The notes: generated by a model from the sequence alone, not told the origin. DNA of 37,932 bases from Bacteroidales bacterium (GCA_023229245.1 JALNZU010000030.1:1-37932), one strand, 5' to 3'; counted from the stretch's first letter, positions 25,314-34,387 are shown. Numbers and translations: made by a program.

Positions 25314-26474
25314 TTAGTTTCTGTCCACTTCTGTCATACTGCCTGCCCTTCGTATGGCTTGTCTGCCGAATCGTTGCCGGATATGATCCATAGTTTGGTA
25401 CAAGCTGATCATTTCGGATGTGTCTTCAAACATATTTAACTGTGGTGTTCCAGTTACTAGCTGGCTGAGCCGTACGCCTACCAACCGGATCAGCATACGG
25501 CGTGTAAACAGCCGGTCAAAAAGGGCATTCACTTTATTGAGCAGCAGATGATCAAAAGCTGTATAAGGTATTTGCTGCTGTAAGCTATGCGTATCGAAAT
25601 TAGAATAGCGTATCTTCACTGTGATACAGCCTGTAAGTTTTTGTTTGGTTCTCAGTTCAAACGCTAATTTCTCGACTATATAAGCTAATGTCTGGCGCAA
25701 GATAGTCATATCGGTTGTATCTCTGTCGAAGGTGTGTTCACTGCTGATTGACTTCTGGTCTGTATAAGGTTGTACCGGGCTATGATCTACGCCATTGGCT
25801 TTCAGCCATATCGTCCGTCCATTTTTCCCCATCAGCTGCTCCATCATCACTAATGGCATCTGCCGCAGCGTAGCTATGGTTGCTACTCCCATAGAACGCA
25901 ACAGCTTATATCCGGCAGCAGATACCATAGGTATAGCCCGCACAGACAAAGGATCGAGAAAAGACTGTATCTGAGGGACTGGCACCTGCAAATATCCGTT
26001 TGGCTTGGCCTGACCAGTAGCGATCTTGGACACGGTTTTATTGGCCGAAAGCCCGAACGACATAGGCAGTCCGCTATGTGCTACGATACGCTGCCGCAGC
26101 TCCTGTGCCCATTGATAGCTATCGAAAAATCTGTCCATACCCGTCAGATCAAGATAGTGCTCGTCCACAGAAGTCTTTTCATACACAGGAGCGCTATCGG
26201 CTATGATGTCGGTAACTAAACGCGAATAACGCGAATACAGCTCCATATCACCTTTGATATATACAGCCTGACTACATAATTGCCGTGCCATCCGCATAGG
26301 CATAGCCGAATGTACGCCAAAACGGCGCGCCTCATAACTACAGCTCGCCACTACGCCCCTGTCGGAAGCACCACCTATGATCACCGGCTTACCAATCAAC
26401 ACCGGATTAAGCAACCGCTCTACCGACACAAAAAAAGTGTCCATATCCATATGTAAAACGATGCGCTCAGACAT
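25314..26474 (-). CDS. dinB: DNA polymerase IV (Y-family translesion polymerase)
   Basis: The catalytic acidic residues are visible: Asp10 in HMDMDTFFVSVER, and Asp104/Glu105 in SVDEHYLDLTG. SYEARRFGVHSAMP is the fingers motif, and the helix-hairpin-helix and little-finger domains follow (SKIATGQAKPNGYL, then IRLVGVRLSQL near the end). SVDEHYLDL differs from the common SIDEAYLD. The C-terminal beta-clamp motif is probably QLNMF near 355. It copies past damaged bases with low fidelity. It is divergent from a LexA-like regulator, suggesting damage control. Length 386 aa is normal. Confidence 0.93.
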   Translation of the reverse strand: MSERIVLHMDMDTFFVSVERLLNPVLIGKPVIIGGASDRGVVASCSYEARRFGVHSAMPMRMARQLCSQAVYIKGDMELYSRYSRLVTDIIADSAPVYEKTSVDEHYLDLTGMDRFFDSYQWAQELRQRIVAHSGLPMSFGLSANKTVSKIATGQAKPNGYLQVPVPQIQSFLDPLSVRAIPMVSAAGYKLLRSMGVATIATLRQMPLVMMEQLMGKNGRTIWLKANGVDHSPVQPYTDQKSISSEHTFDRDTTDMTILRQTLAYIVEKLAFELRTKQKLTGCITVKIRYSNFDTHSLQQQIPYTAFDHLLLNKVNALFDRLFTRRMLIRLVGVRLSQLVTGTPQLNMFEDTSEMISLYQTMDHIRQRFGRQAIRRAGSMTEVDRN

Positions 26475-26545
26475 AAACCTGATTTTTTAAAAAGATATAC
26501 GATAAAATAGAGATAATTTTTTTAACCGATGACAATAAATTATTA

Positions 26546-26553
26546 TATCTTTG
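26546..26553 (+). promoter_or_regulatory. Possible distal -7 box TATCTTTG
   Basis: An exact TAnnTTTG match in the dinB-regulator gap, about 120 bp before the regulator ATG. It would give a leader of about 110 nt containing the palindrome at 26,638. Weaker than the proximal candidate because of distance. Confidence 0.3.
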
Positions 26554-26637
26554 ACGTGATTTTAATCATAAAACATGACGTAAATATAATCGTTTTTATA
26601 ATGCGATCAGTTATGAGATCATTTTTTTAGTTTTTTT

Positions 26638-26658
26638 ATACCTACAGGTATATCTTTA
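26638..26658 (+). promoter_or_regulatory. Operator-like palindrome overlapping a -7 box
   Basis: ATACCT-AC-AGGTAT (26,638-26,651) is a perfect inverted repeat. It runs directly into TATCTTTA (26,651-26,658), a near match to TAnnTTTG, 13 bp before the ATG at 26,672. A repressor bound there would block the promoter, so it is a good autoregulatory operator for the S24 regulator. No second copy was seen next to dinB. Confidence 0.45.
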
Positions 26659-26671
26659 ATATTCAACAGTT

Positions 26672-27472
26672 ATGTATTTCAGTTCTAACATCAAGCTTTT
26701 GCGCAAGCGTCGCCAGCGTACTCAGGATGAGGTAGCTCTGGCATTAGGCATGAAGCGTTCCACATTGAGCGGTTATGAAAATCAGGTAGCTGAGCCGGGT
26801 TTGGAAGCTCTTATCGCCATAGCTTCCTATTATAATATTGCGTTGGACACCTTGATCACTACAGACCTGAGCAGCTTAGGTGAGTTTCAGCTCCTTCAGC
26901 TTGAACGCGGTCACGATGTGTTCATCACCGGCAGCAAGCTACGGGTACTCACTACCACTGTTGACAGCAGCAATACGGAGAACATAGAGTTAGTAGAAGA
27001 AAAAGCCAAAGCAGGTTATACCACCGGTTTTGCCGATCCGGATTATATACGGATCTTACCTGCCTTCCATCTGCCGTTTCTCTCGCGCAACAAAAAATAT
27101 CGTACCTTCCAGATCAGCGGTGATTCTATGTTACCCATACCTGATGCATCCTACGTTACAGGCGAATATGTAACCGACTGGAGCTTTATTCGCAACTTTC
27201 AGCCTTATATTATTCTGACCCGTGAAGAAGGGGTCGTATTCAAGATCGTTGAAAACAGGATCAAAGAGAAAGGGATGCTTATCCTTCATTCGCTCAACAC
27301 CTTGTATGAGCCTTACGAGCTATCGATCAACGAAGTGAGAGAGGTATGGCGTTTTGTGCACTATATCAGTTCGCAAATGCCCGAAGCAAACCGGGAACGG
27401 GATACCCTGACCGAAACCGTGAAGCAGCTGCAGAAAGAGGTCAAAGCTATACAAATGAAGCTTGACCTTTAA
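26672..27472 (+). CDS. LexA-like regulator: XRE helix-turn-helix plus S24 peptidase domain
   Basis: Residues 6-60 are an XRE-type helix-turn-helix (NIKLLRKRRQRTQDEVALAL, RSTLSGYENQVAEPGLEAL). The C-terminal part is an S24/LexA self-cleaving domain: catalytic Ser152 in ISGDSMLP and Lys191 in GVVFKIVEN. KAKAGYTTGF (112-120) holds an Ala114-Gly115 pair at the position of the LexA cleavage bond. The last 35 residues are a predicted coiled coil (RERDTLTETVKQLQKEVKAI). The protein should repress its own gene and possibly dinB until triggered to cleave itself upon DNA damage. This is a common Bacteroidota arrangement; the link to dinB is inferred from divergence. Confidence 0.85.
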   Translation: MYFSSNIKLLRKRRQRTQDEVALALGMKRSTLSGYENQVAEPGLEALIAIASYYNIALDTLITTDLSSLGEFQLLQLERGHDVFITGSKLRVLTTTVDSSNTENIELVEEKAKAGYTTGFADPDYIRILPAFHLPFLSRNKKYRTFQISGDSMLPIPDASYVTGEYVTDWSFIRNFQPYIILTREEGVVFKIVENRIKEKGMLILHSLNTLYEPYELSINEVREVWRFVHYISSQMPEANRERDTLTETVKQLQKEVKAIQMKLDL

Positions 27473-27537
27473 ACTATATATCCTAAACCGGCTATGTGCC
27501 CAAGGATATTCGATCAATCCGCAAGCTACAAATTTGC

Positions 27538-27545
27538 TACTTTTG
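27538..27545 (+). promoter_or_regulatory. -7 box TACTTTTG of the DPP III gene
   Basis: TACTTTTG matches TAnnTTTG and lies 19 bp before the ATG at 27,565, implying a leader of about 14 nt. Confidence 0.45.
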
Positions 27546-27564
27546 CAGCTTCTAATATATCGCT

Positions 27565-29544
27565 ATGCACACAACAGACACTCCCTTTATCTGGCAAACA
27601 GAACAATTTGCAGATATTCGAATCTTGCGTTATCAGGTAAGAGGTTTCGCACAATTAGACCTGTCAGAAAAGCTTTTCATCTGGTATCTGTATCAGGCTG
27701 CTATGGCTGGGCGCGACATCATCTGGGATCAAAACTACAAATACAATCTCACTATCCGCAAGACATTAGAAGCCATAGTCAGGCATTATAGCGGAAGCCG
27801 AAGCGGAGCTGACTGGGACAACTTTATGATATACACCAAACGGGTTTGGTTCAGCAATGGCATCCACCATCATTATTCTACCGATAAGATTCAACCCGGC
27901 TTTAGCGAGTCATATTTTCGATCCCTTTATGATTCACTGCACGAAGCACAATTGCCATTGCGTCATCAGCAAACGGCTGATGAGCTATACCAGTTGATCG
28001 TAGCTATTATTTTTGATCCGGCTATAGCTCCCAAACGTGTGAATCAGCAGCAGGGCGACGATCTGATCCAAACCTCAGCCAATAATTTCTACGACGGCAT
28101 CAGCCAGCCGGAAGCTGAAGAGTTCTACCGTTCCATATCAGACTCCAACGATTCAAAACCTGTTTCGATAGGATTGAACAGCAGATTAGTAAAACGCAAC
28201 GGAAAGATAAGGGAAGAAGTCTATAAAGCCGATGGCCGCTATGGAAAAGCGATTCGCAAAATTGTCATTGCATTGGAAAGGGCAAAAAAGTATGCCTTAT
28301 CCGAGCTTCAGTTTAAAAGCATTGAAACCCTGATCAACTTTTATGAGAGCGGCGACTTACGCCTTTTCGACGAATACAGCATTCAATGGGTACAGGATAT
28401 CGAACCTAATATTGACTTCACCAACGGCTTTATTGAAGTATATGGCGATCCTTTGGGGTATCACGGCTCATGGCAGTCTGTTGTATCATTACGCGATGAA
28501 GAGGCTAGCCAGCGGTTTAATCAGCTCAGCCAGTTAGCAGGTTATTTTGAACAAAACTCACCTATATTCGATGAGCATAAACGGTCTGAGGCTCATGGTA
28601 TCAGCTATAAAGTGATTCAGGCTATAGTTCAGTCAGGCGATAACGCTCCGGCTTCACCTATAGGAGTGAATCTGCCTAATGCCGACTGGATCAGAGAAAT
28701 CTACGGCTCAAAATCGGTCTCATTAGGAAATATTGAAGATGCCTATTACGAATCTTCATTACGCTCGGGAACTATTGAAGCGTTTTATCTTGAAGAACAA
28801 CAGGAAAGGGCACATCGCTTTGGGCATTTAGCTTCTAAGATACATACCGGCTTGCATGAAGTGATAGGACATGGCAGCGGTAAGATCATGCCCGGGACAG
28901 GCAGTCCAAAAGAGACTCTGAGAAGCTATGCCAGCACCATCGAAGAGGCACGCGCCGATTTAGTAGCCCTTTATTTCATAGCTGATGAAAAGCTGATGGA
29001 GACAGGACTGATTGAATCGGAAGAAGTGTATAAAACGGCGTATGACAGTTATATACTTAATGGCATGATGCGTCAATTAGTACGTATCACACCCGGACAG
29101 CAACTAGAAGAAAGCCATATGCGAAACCGACAGCTGATCGCTCATTGGGTGTATGAAAAAGGTAAACCGGAAAAAGTGATTGAAAAAGTTAAGGCAGACG
29201 GCCTGACCTATATCAGGATCAACGATTACAAGCGTTTACGTGAGTTGTTCGGGCAGTTGCTACGAGAGATACAACGTATCAAATCGGAAGGTGACGGCCA
29301 GGCTGCCCAACAAATGGTGGAGACATACGGCGTTCAGATTGATGCTCAGCTCCATAGTGAAATGTTAGCTCGTTGGGAGAAGTTAGGCATAGCTCCTTAT
29401 GCAGGATTTATTCAGCCACAGTTGAAGGCGATCCGGCAGGATAATCGTATTGTTGACGTGGAAATAAGCTATCCTCAAAGCTTTACAGAGCAAATGCTCT
29501 ACTATGCCGACCATTACCCATGCCTGCCAGTATGGAACGATTAG
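27565..29544 (+). CDS. Dipeptidyl peptidase III (M49) metallopeptidase
   Basis: The M49 zinc site HExxxH is present as HEVIGH (431-436), followed by GSGK, and the third ligand is Glu460 or Glu461 in TIEEARADLVALYF, the spacing of the family. Other family motifs include YYESSLRSGTIEAF-like upstream residues and GFIEVYGDPLGYHGSWQSVV. At 659 aa it has normal length and no signal peptide. It removes dipeptides from the N-terminus of peptides in the cytoplasm. No operon partner; the next gene converges on it 33 bp away. Confidence 0.9.
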   Translation: MHTTDTPFIWQTEQFADIRILRYQVRGFAQLDLSEKLFIWYLYQAAMAGRDIIWDQNYKYNLTIRKTLEAIVRHYSGSRSGADWDNFMIYTKRVWFSNGIHHHYSTDKIQPGFSESYFRSLYDSLHEAQLPLRHQQTADELYQLIVAIIFDPAIAPKRVNQQQGDDLIQTSANNFYDGISQPEAEEFYRSISDSNDSKPVSIGLNSRLVKRNGKIREEVYKADGRYGKAIRKIVIALERAKKYALSELQFKSIETLINFYESGDLRLFDEYSIQWVQDIEPNIDFTNGFIEVYGDPLGYHGSWQSVVSLRDEEASQRFNQLSQLAGYFEQNSPIFDEHKRSEAHGISYKVIQAIVQSGDNAPASPIGVNLPNADWIREIYGSKSVSLGNIEDAYYESSLRSGTIEAFYLEEQQERAHRFGHLASKIHTGLHEVIGHGSGKIMPGTGSPKETLRSYASTIEEARADLVALYFIADEKLMETGLIESEEVYKTAYDSYILNGMMRQLVRITPGQQLEESHMRNRQLIAHWVYEKGKPEKVIEKVKADGLTYIRINDYKRLRELFGQLLREIQRIKSEGDGQAAQQMVETYGVQIDAQLHSEMLARWEKLGIAPYAGFIQPQLKAIRQDNRIVDVEISYPQSFTEQMLYYADHYPCLPVWND

Positions 29545-29577
29545 TTGATCAACACCTGTGCTTCTGGCTTTAATCTT

Positions 29578-30111
29578 TTAAAAAGTTATCTGATCCTGAG
29601 AAAAAAAGCTTGGCAGGAGGTCTTTATACAATTGGTAGTTTTCCTGATCGAAGCATACAAAACTAATTTCTTCAAAGCCTGTATAAGCTGTCAGATAGTC
29701 TTTAACTGCTGATAGTGCTGTGTGTGCAGCTTTAGTCTTAGGGAATCCATAGACGCCTGTGGAAATATTAGGGAAAGCAACTTGCCGGCATTCGTACTGC
29801 TTTGCTAACTCCAAACTATTAAGATAACATTGACTCAGCAGTTCTGTTTCTCTATCCTGGCCACCGCGCCATACTGGCCCTACGGTATGGATCACATATT
29901 TTGCAGGCAGGCGAAAGCCTGGGGTTATTTTAGCCTGTCCGGTCTCGCATCCGTTCAGCTTTTTACAAGCTTCTAAAAGTTGTGAGCCGGCAGCACGATG
30001 GATAGCCCCATCAACGCCACCACCTCCTAATAAGCTGCGATTAGCTGCATTCACTATGGCATCTACAGCAAGCAGGGTGATGTCACCATGAATTAAACGT
30101 ATCTTGGTCAT
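29578..30111 (-). CDS. Macro-domain protein (ADP-ribose/O-acetyl-ADP-ribose deacetylase, YmdB-like)
   Basis: The ADP-ribose pocket is complete: DAIVNAANRSLLGGGGVDGA at 17-36 and the phosphate loop FPNISTGVYGFPKTKAA, with LPAKYVIHTVGPVW between. This is the MacroD/YmdB class, which hydrolyses O-acetyl-ADP-ribose and removes ADP-ribose from acidic residues. It follows the NfeD-type gene with a 4-bp overlap (ATGA type), so the two are coupled, an unusual partner. At 177 aa it is a single-domain protein. Confidence 0.92.
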   Translation of the reverse strand: MTKIRLIHGDITLLAVDAIVNAANRSLLGGGGVDGAIHRAAGSQLLEACKKLNGCETGQAKITPGFRLPAKYVIHTVGPVWRGGQDRETELLSQCYLNSLELAKQYECRQVAFPNISTGVYGFPKTKAAHTALSAVKDYLTAYTGFEEISFVCFDQENYQLYKDLLPSFFSQDQITF

Positions 30112-31517
30112 GCTTCTGATCTTTTCACAAATAATTGTCCCGTTTGATAACCTACTACTTCCACTTTTTCACCTTCATCAACAAAGCCGCTTGTTACAGT
30201 AGCATCGAATATATCGTTATCTATCATCACTTTTCCTGCCGGTCGCAGTATAGAGTATGCTGTTCCGGTTTTCCCTATCATCATGCTGTAGTCGCTGAAA
30301 GCTGATGTAAATCCTTCGGCGCTATCCTGAACGGTGTCTAAGGCTAAGCGTCCGAAAGTAGTGGTTGTCAGCAGTTTTCGACTGGCATATAAAGAAAGTA
30401 CAAGTGAGAGGAATGCAGCGATAATCACAATAAACACAGCCCGAAGCAGTGGCATAACATCTACATAAAATGGTCCGGTACTAACGGTATCTACCATCGC
30501 AAGGCTTAATCCGGTGATGATAAAGATCAGCCCTAAAATACCTACTACTCCAAAGCCCGGCAACGCAAATATCTCCACTAAGAGGAGTACTATCCCAAAC
30601 CCAAATAAAATGATCTCCCAATATGTAGCTATACCTTCTAAATAAAGCGGGGCAAAATAGAGTAAGGCAGCAAACACAGCCACTCCTAACGGAAACCCTA
30701 TGCCGGGTGTTTGAAGCTCAAAATACAACCCGCCTACTATCAACATGATTAAAATACCGCTCACCATTGGATGGATCAAAAAGTTAATCACCTTGTCCAT
30801 ACCACTGAGGCTGTGGTGGATCAACTCATACTCTTCTGTAGTAGTTCGTGCGATCACTTCCTCTATCGTTTTAGCTTCTGCCTGACAAAAATTATGGCGT
30901 ATAGCCTCAGAAGTAGTAAAAGTCAGTACCTTTCCGCTATCCGATACTCCTGCCACAAACACAGACGGATCTACCATAGCCTGTGCGATATCAGGATCAC
31001 GTCCTTTAGCTTCTGCCGTGCTACGCATCATCGAACGCATATACGACTGAAACTTATCCGGCACCACCTCCCCTGTTTGTGAAACTACTGTAGCAGCTCC
31101 CATGCTGGCTCCGGGTACCATATAAATACTGTCACAGGCGATGCTGATCAGTGCACCTGCCGAAGCAGCATTATTGTCGATGAACACATATACCGGAATC
31201 CCGGAGTTCAATATCTTAGTTCGTATAGAATCGGCAGCATCCACCATACCGCCATAGGTGTTCATGTGGATCAGGATCAGGTCAGCTTTCATCTCATCAG
31301 CCGCCTTGAAAGCTTTCTGGGTGGTACGCCATACAGGTGGCGCAATATCTTCTTTGATATCAAACACATACACCTGTAGTTTCTCGCTTTGCCGAACGAC
31401 AGTATCTGAAAGCTGCGGCTCAGGCAAGGAGTCAGCCTGAGATAAGGATGCTGCAAATAGTGTGTTACCAAGTAAGAAAGTAAGTATCCATATTGAAATG
31501 ACAAATGTTTTTTGCAT
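30108..31517 (-). CDS. NfeD-family membrane serine protease (ClpP-class)
   Basis: Signal peptide (MQKTFVISIWILTFLLGNTLFA), then a ClpP/SppA-like protease domain: LILIHMNTYGGMVDAADSIR, and IDNNAASAGALISIACDSIY with the likely nucleophile Ser in ASAG. MVPGASMGAA follows, with a Lys in the AEAKGRDPDIAQAMV region completing a Ser-Lys dyad. Five or more transmembrane helices span about 245-390, and the C-terminus is an NfeD OB-fold (GKTGTAYSILRPAGKVMIDN to GYQTGQLFVKR). These proteases act with stomatin-type membrane proteins; no stomatin gene is adjacent. It is first in a two-gene operon with the macro-domain gene. Confidence 0.9.
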   Translation of the reverse strand: MQKTFVISIWILTFLLGNTLFAASLSQADSLPEPQLSDTVVRQSEKLQVYVFDIKEDIAPPVWRTTQKAFKAADEMKADLILIHMNTYGGMVDAADSIRTKILNSGIPVYVFIDNNAASAGALISIACDSIYMVPGASMGAATVVSQTGEVVPDKFQSYMRSMMRSTAEAKGRDPDIAQAMVDPSVFVAGVSDSGKVLTFTTSEAIRHNFCQAEAKTIEEVIARTTTEEYELIHHSLSGMDKVINFLIHPMVSGILIMLIVGGLYFELQTPGIGFPLGVAVFAALLYFAPLYLEGIATYWEIILFGFGIVLLLVEIFALPGFGVVGILGLIFIITGLSLAMVDTVSTGPFYVDVMPLLRAVFIVIIAAFLSLVLSLYASRKLLTTTTFGRLALDTVQDSAEGFTSAFSDYSMMIGKTGTAYSILRPAGKVMIDNDIFDATVTSGFVDEGEKVEVVGYQTGQLFVKRSEA

Positions 31518-31605
31518 AACCGCCTTATTATAGTCAGGTAAAAATACAATAAAACTGATGAATATGCCCTAAGGGGCAGAAAATAATGAGGGCAGCCTGG
31601 CTAGT

Positions 31606-31649
31606 AAAAACGGAAAGGGTGCATAAACCCTTTTCAGGTTTATGGCACC
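31606..31649 (-). terminator. Rho-independent terminator after trpB
   Basis: On the minus strand GGTGCCATAAACC (31,649-31,637) pairs with GGTTTATGCACC (one bulge) and is followed by CTTTCCGTTTTT. It lies about 50 bp beyond the trpB stop. Nearby, TGCCC-TAAG-GGGCA (about 31,564-31,577) is a small hairpin like those in the 33-36 kb array. Confidence 0.6.
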
Positions 31650-31701
31650 ACTCACCGGGTTATCTAATAAAAACTCTGTCTATCAAACTTAGGGCTGATT
31701 A

Positions 31702-32913
31702 TCAGTCTAATTCCCGTTCCACGTCTTTATCTCCCCTTCCCGAGAGGTTGATCACAGCTAATTCACCTTTATCTTTTAGCAGCTTATCCGCTAAAGCCAC
31801 CGCATGGCTGGATTCTATAGCCGGGATTATCCCTTCAAGATGTGATATGAGCTTATATCCTTCAATTGCCTGATGGTCTGTTACCGGAAAATATGTCGCT
31901 CTTTTTGTATCTTTCAGATAGGCATGTTGCGGGCTGATACCCGGATAGTCTAAGCCGGCTGCTATGGATTGTGATTCAACCGGATTACCCTCTTCATCCA
32001 CCAAGCAATACGAATAGGTTCCTTGAAAAACAGCAGGCTTACCTTGAGAGAGTGTGGCTGCGGTTTGCCCGGCTATAGCCTTACCTCCCCCTTCGGCTCC
32101 ATAGATTCTGACCTTGGCATCATCTAAAAATCCGGAGAACAGTCCGATCGCATTAGAGCCACCTCCTACACAAGCAAAAACCGAGTCGGGTAGCCGTCCT
32201 TCGGCTTGCAGTATCTGAGCCTTTGCCTCCTGACCTATCACACTTTGGAAATAGCCAACCATACGAGGATATGGATGAGGGCCAACCTGTGATCCCAACA
32301 GATAATACGAATCAGGATGAGCTACATAATACTCTAAAGCTGCGTCTACCGCATCTTTCAAAGTTTTAGTACCTCTTTCGGTAGTAAGCACCTGCGCACC
32401 TAAGAGCTCCATCCTGCGTACGTTTAATGCCTGCCGCTTCACATCGGCAGCACCCATGAATACCTTACAGGGTATTCCCATCAAAGCGGCAGCAGTAGCA
32501 GTAGCTACCCCATGTTGGCCAGCACCTGTCTCAGCTATGATCTCCTTAGCACCCATATGTTTAGCCAATAAAATCTGACCTATCGTATTATTGATCTTAT
32601 GAGCGCCCGTATGATTCAAATCCTCCCGCTTCAAATAAACCGTTGAGCCTATATGCCGACTTAAGCGCACAGCCTTGTACAGCGGTGAAGGTCTGCCGAC
32701 ATAGGTTTTCAGGTAATGGACAAATTCTTGTTGAAAAGCATCTGTCCGGACAAGGGTATCAAAAGATGCAGCTAATTTTTCAAGAGGTTCGGCCAACACA
32801 GGCGGGATATAAGCACCACCATAGTCTCCGTACATGCCATCAGCATATGCCAACATAGATGGCAAAGGGGATACTTCAATATGATTGTTTATGTGTATAT
32901 GGATATTTTTCAT
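31702..32913 (-). CDS. trpB: Tryptophan synthase beta chain
   Basis: It joins indole and serine to make tryptophan, normally in an alpha2-beta2 complex with TrpA. The PLP lysine is Lys106 in HTGAHKINNT; the phosphate-binding GGGSNAIGLF and substrate-loop motif ETGAGQHGVATATAAALMG are intact. Start at ATG 32,913 (MKNIHIHINN) gives 403 aa, the family length; the open frame continues 23 codons upstream without similarity. It is alone: no other trp gene lies on either side, yet a complete trp-type attenuator precedes it at 33,166-33,329, so it is probably controlled by charged tRNA-Trp levels. Confidence 0.95.
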   Translation of the reverse strand: MKNIHIHINNHIEVSPLPSMLAYADGMYGDYGGAYIPPVLAEPLEKLAASFDTLVRTDAFQQEFVHYLKTYVGRPSPLYKAVRLSRHIGSTVYLKREDLNHTGAHKINNTIGQILLAKHMGAKEIIAETGAGQHGVATATAAALMGIPCKVFMGAADVKRQALNVRRMELLGAQVLTTERGTKTLKDAVDAALEYYVAHPDSYYLLGSQVGPHPYPRMVGYFQSVIGQEAKAQILQAEGRLPDSVFACVGGGSNAIGLFSGFLDDAKVRIYGAEGGGKAIAGQTAATLSQGKPAVFQGTYSYCLVDEEGNPVESQSIAAGLDYPGISPQHAYLKDTKRATYFPVTDHQAIEGYKLISHLEGIIPAIESSHAVALADKLLKDKGELAVINLSGRGDKDVERELD

Positions 32914-33160
32914 GAGTTTGTATGTTATAAATGATAATAGATATATTTTACTTATTGATAATGTGCACTTTATGTAATGCACTCAGCAGCTACGTAAGCC
33001 ACAAGCTATGATCAGGCGGGCATGCCCCGCCAGCAAGAAAACCAGGTATTCATCCCGAAAGCCGGCCTTACGACCGATAGGATTGTTCTTACAAGGAATA
33101 TATATCTCATTTTTTAATTCATTTTAGTTTCATTTCTTTTTTTTCGACTGCCAGCAAGCT

Positions 33161-33202
33161 GTTAAAAACAATGAAGCCGCAGAAAAACTCCTGCGGCTTC
33201 AT
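33161..33202 (-). terminator. Attenuator terminator hairpin of trpB
   Basis: On the minus strand ATGAAGCCGCAG (33,202-33,191), an 8-nt loop and CTGCGGCTTCAT (33,182-33,171) form a perfect 12-bp stem followed by TGTTTTTAAC. The 5' arm together with the first two loop bases (GCCGCAGGAG, 33,197-33,188) can instead pair with the leader segment CGCCTGAGGC (33,246-33,237; 8 of 10 pairs), giving the alternative antiterminator. Confidence 0.85.
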
Positions 33203-33225
33203 ATCTATAGAATATTATAAATAGG

Positions 33226-33297
33226 TTATGGTTCCTGCCTCAGGCGAGATTCAGTACCATACCACCACCAAAAAAAATTGAGAATTGAATAATTCAT
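33226..33297 (-). CDS. trpL: trp leader peptide (attenuator)
   Basis: A 23-codon frame from ATG (33,297-33,295) to TAA (33,228-33,226) with FFWWWYG at residues 8-14: three Trp codons in a row, the signature of a trp operon leader peptide. Codons 18-20 lie in the segment able to form an antiterminator with the 5' arm of the terminator at 33,191-33,202. When Trp-tRNA is scarce the ribosome should stall at codons 10-12, leave that segment free and allow transcription into trpB; otherwise it proceeds to the stop codon, covers the segment, and the terminator forms. A -7 box lies 25 bp upstream. It is too short for ordinary gene calling. Confidence 0.88.
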   Translation of the reverse strand: MNYSILNFFWWWYGTESRLRQEP

Positions 33298-33321
33298 CAA
33301 ATTGCTGATTTTTTGTTGAGG

Positions 33322-33329
33322 CAAACATA
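33322..33329 (-). promoter_or_regulatory. -7 box TATGTTTG of the trp leader transcript
   Basis: On the minus strand TATGTTTG ends 24 bp before the leader ATG at 33,297, giving a leader RNA start near 33,316. Exact match to TAnnTTTG. Confidence 0.55.
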
Positions 33330-34357
33330 AACTCTTTTTTGAAATAAAAATCATTTCAGATAATTTTTTTAAAGAAAAAATAAACAGTTTCTGATGAACA
33401 AGGGTTTGTGGAGAGAGCCCGTAGGGCTTACACTGTGGGGAAGAGTTTGGGATCGGGAGGGAGATGGATTATTAATAGGATTGCGGTTAAGAAAAATCAG
33501 TGTTAACAGGCATAATCTACGAGGATTTAAACTGTGATTTGCTGAGGTGTATGCCCTGACGGGCAATGATTTTTTGCTTCATTATGCTTTTTTTATTGAT
33601 ATGTATGCCCTGACGGGCAATGGTTAGTCAATATAATGATACTTTCTTAAAGAATAATATCCATCTTTTCAACAAGATGTTGGTGCTTGAGATAGGCCGT
33701 AGGGCTTTCATATCCATAGAATATGGATTTTAGAAAAAGATTTTTGATAGCCCGTAGGGCTTACACAGTAGGGAGTTAATTGATATAATGATGGTTTCTT
33801 AAAGAACAATATCCATCTTTTCAGCAAGATGTTGGTGCTTGAGATAGCCCGTAGGGCTTTCATATCCATAGAATATGGATTTTAGAAAAAAGTTTTGATA
33901 GCCCGTAGGGCTTACACTGTGGGAAGGAGTTAGTTGATATAATGATGGTTTCTTAAAGAACAACATCCATCTTTTCAACAAGATGTTGGTGCTTGAGATA
34001 GCCCGTAGGGCTTTCATATCCATAGAATATGGATTTTAGAAAAAGATTTTTGGTAGCCCGTAGGGCTTACACTGTGGGGAAGAGTTTGGGATCGGGAGAG
34101 AGATGGATTATTAATAGGATTGCGGTTAAGAAGATTCTGTATTTAGCAGCGTAATCTACGGAGAACAAAAACTGTGATCTGTAAAAGTGTATGCCCTGAC
34201 GGGCAATGATTTTTCGCTTCATTATGCTTTTTTTATTGATATGTATGCCCTGACGGGCAATGGTTAGTCGTTATAATGATTTTTTTAAAGAACAACATCG
34301 ATCTTTTCAACAAGATATTGGTGCTTGAGATAGCCCGTAGGGCTTTTAGAGACAGAG

Positions 34358-34387
34358 TCCCGATCCCGATAGCTATCGGGATCGGGA
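34358..34387. repeat. 30-bp perfect palindrome, copy 1
   Basis: Arms TCCCGATCCCGATAG and CTATCGGGATCGGGA are exact reverse complements; the centre ATCCCGATAGCTATCGGGAT also occurs at 12,982 and 15,370. GGGATC units continue to the right. Confidence 0.85.
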
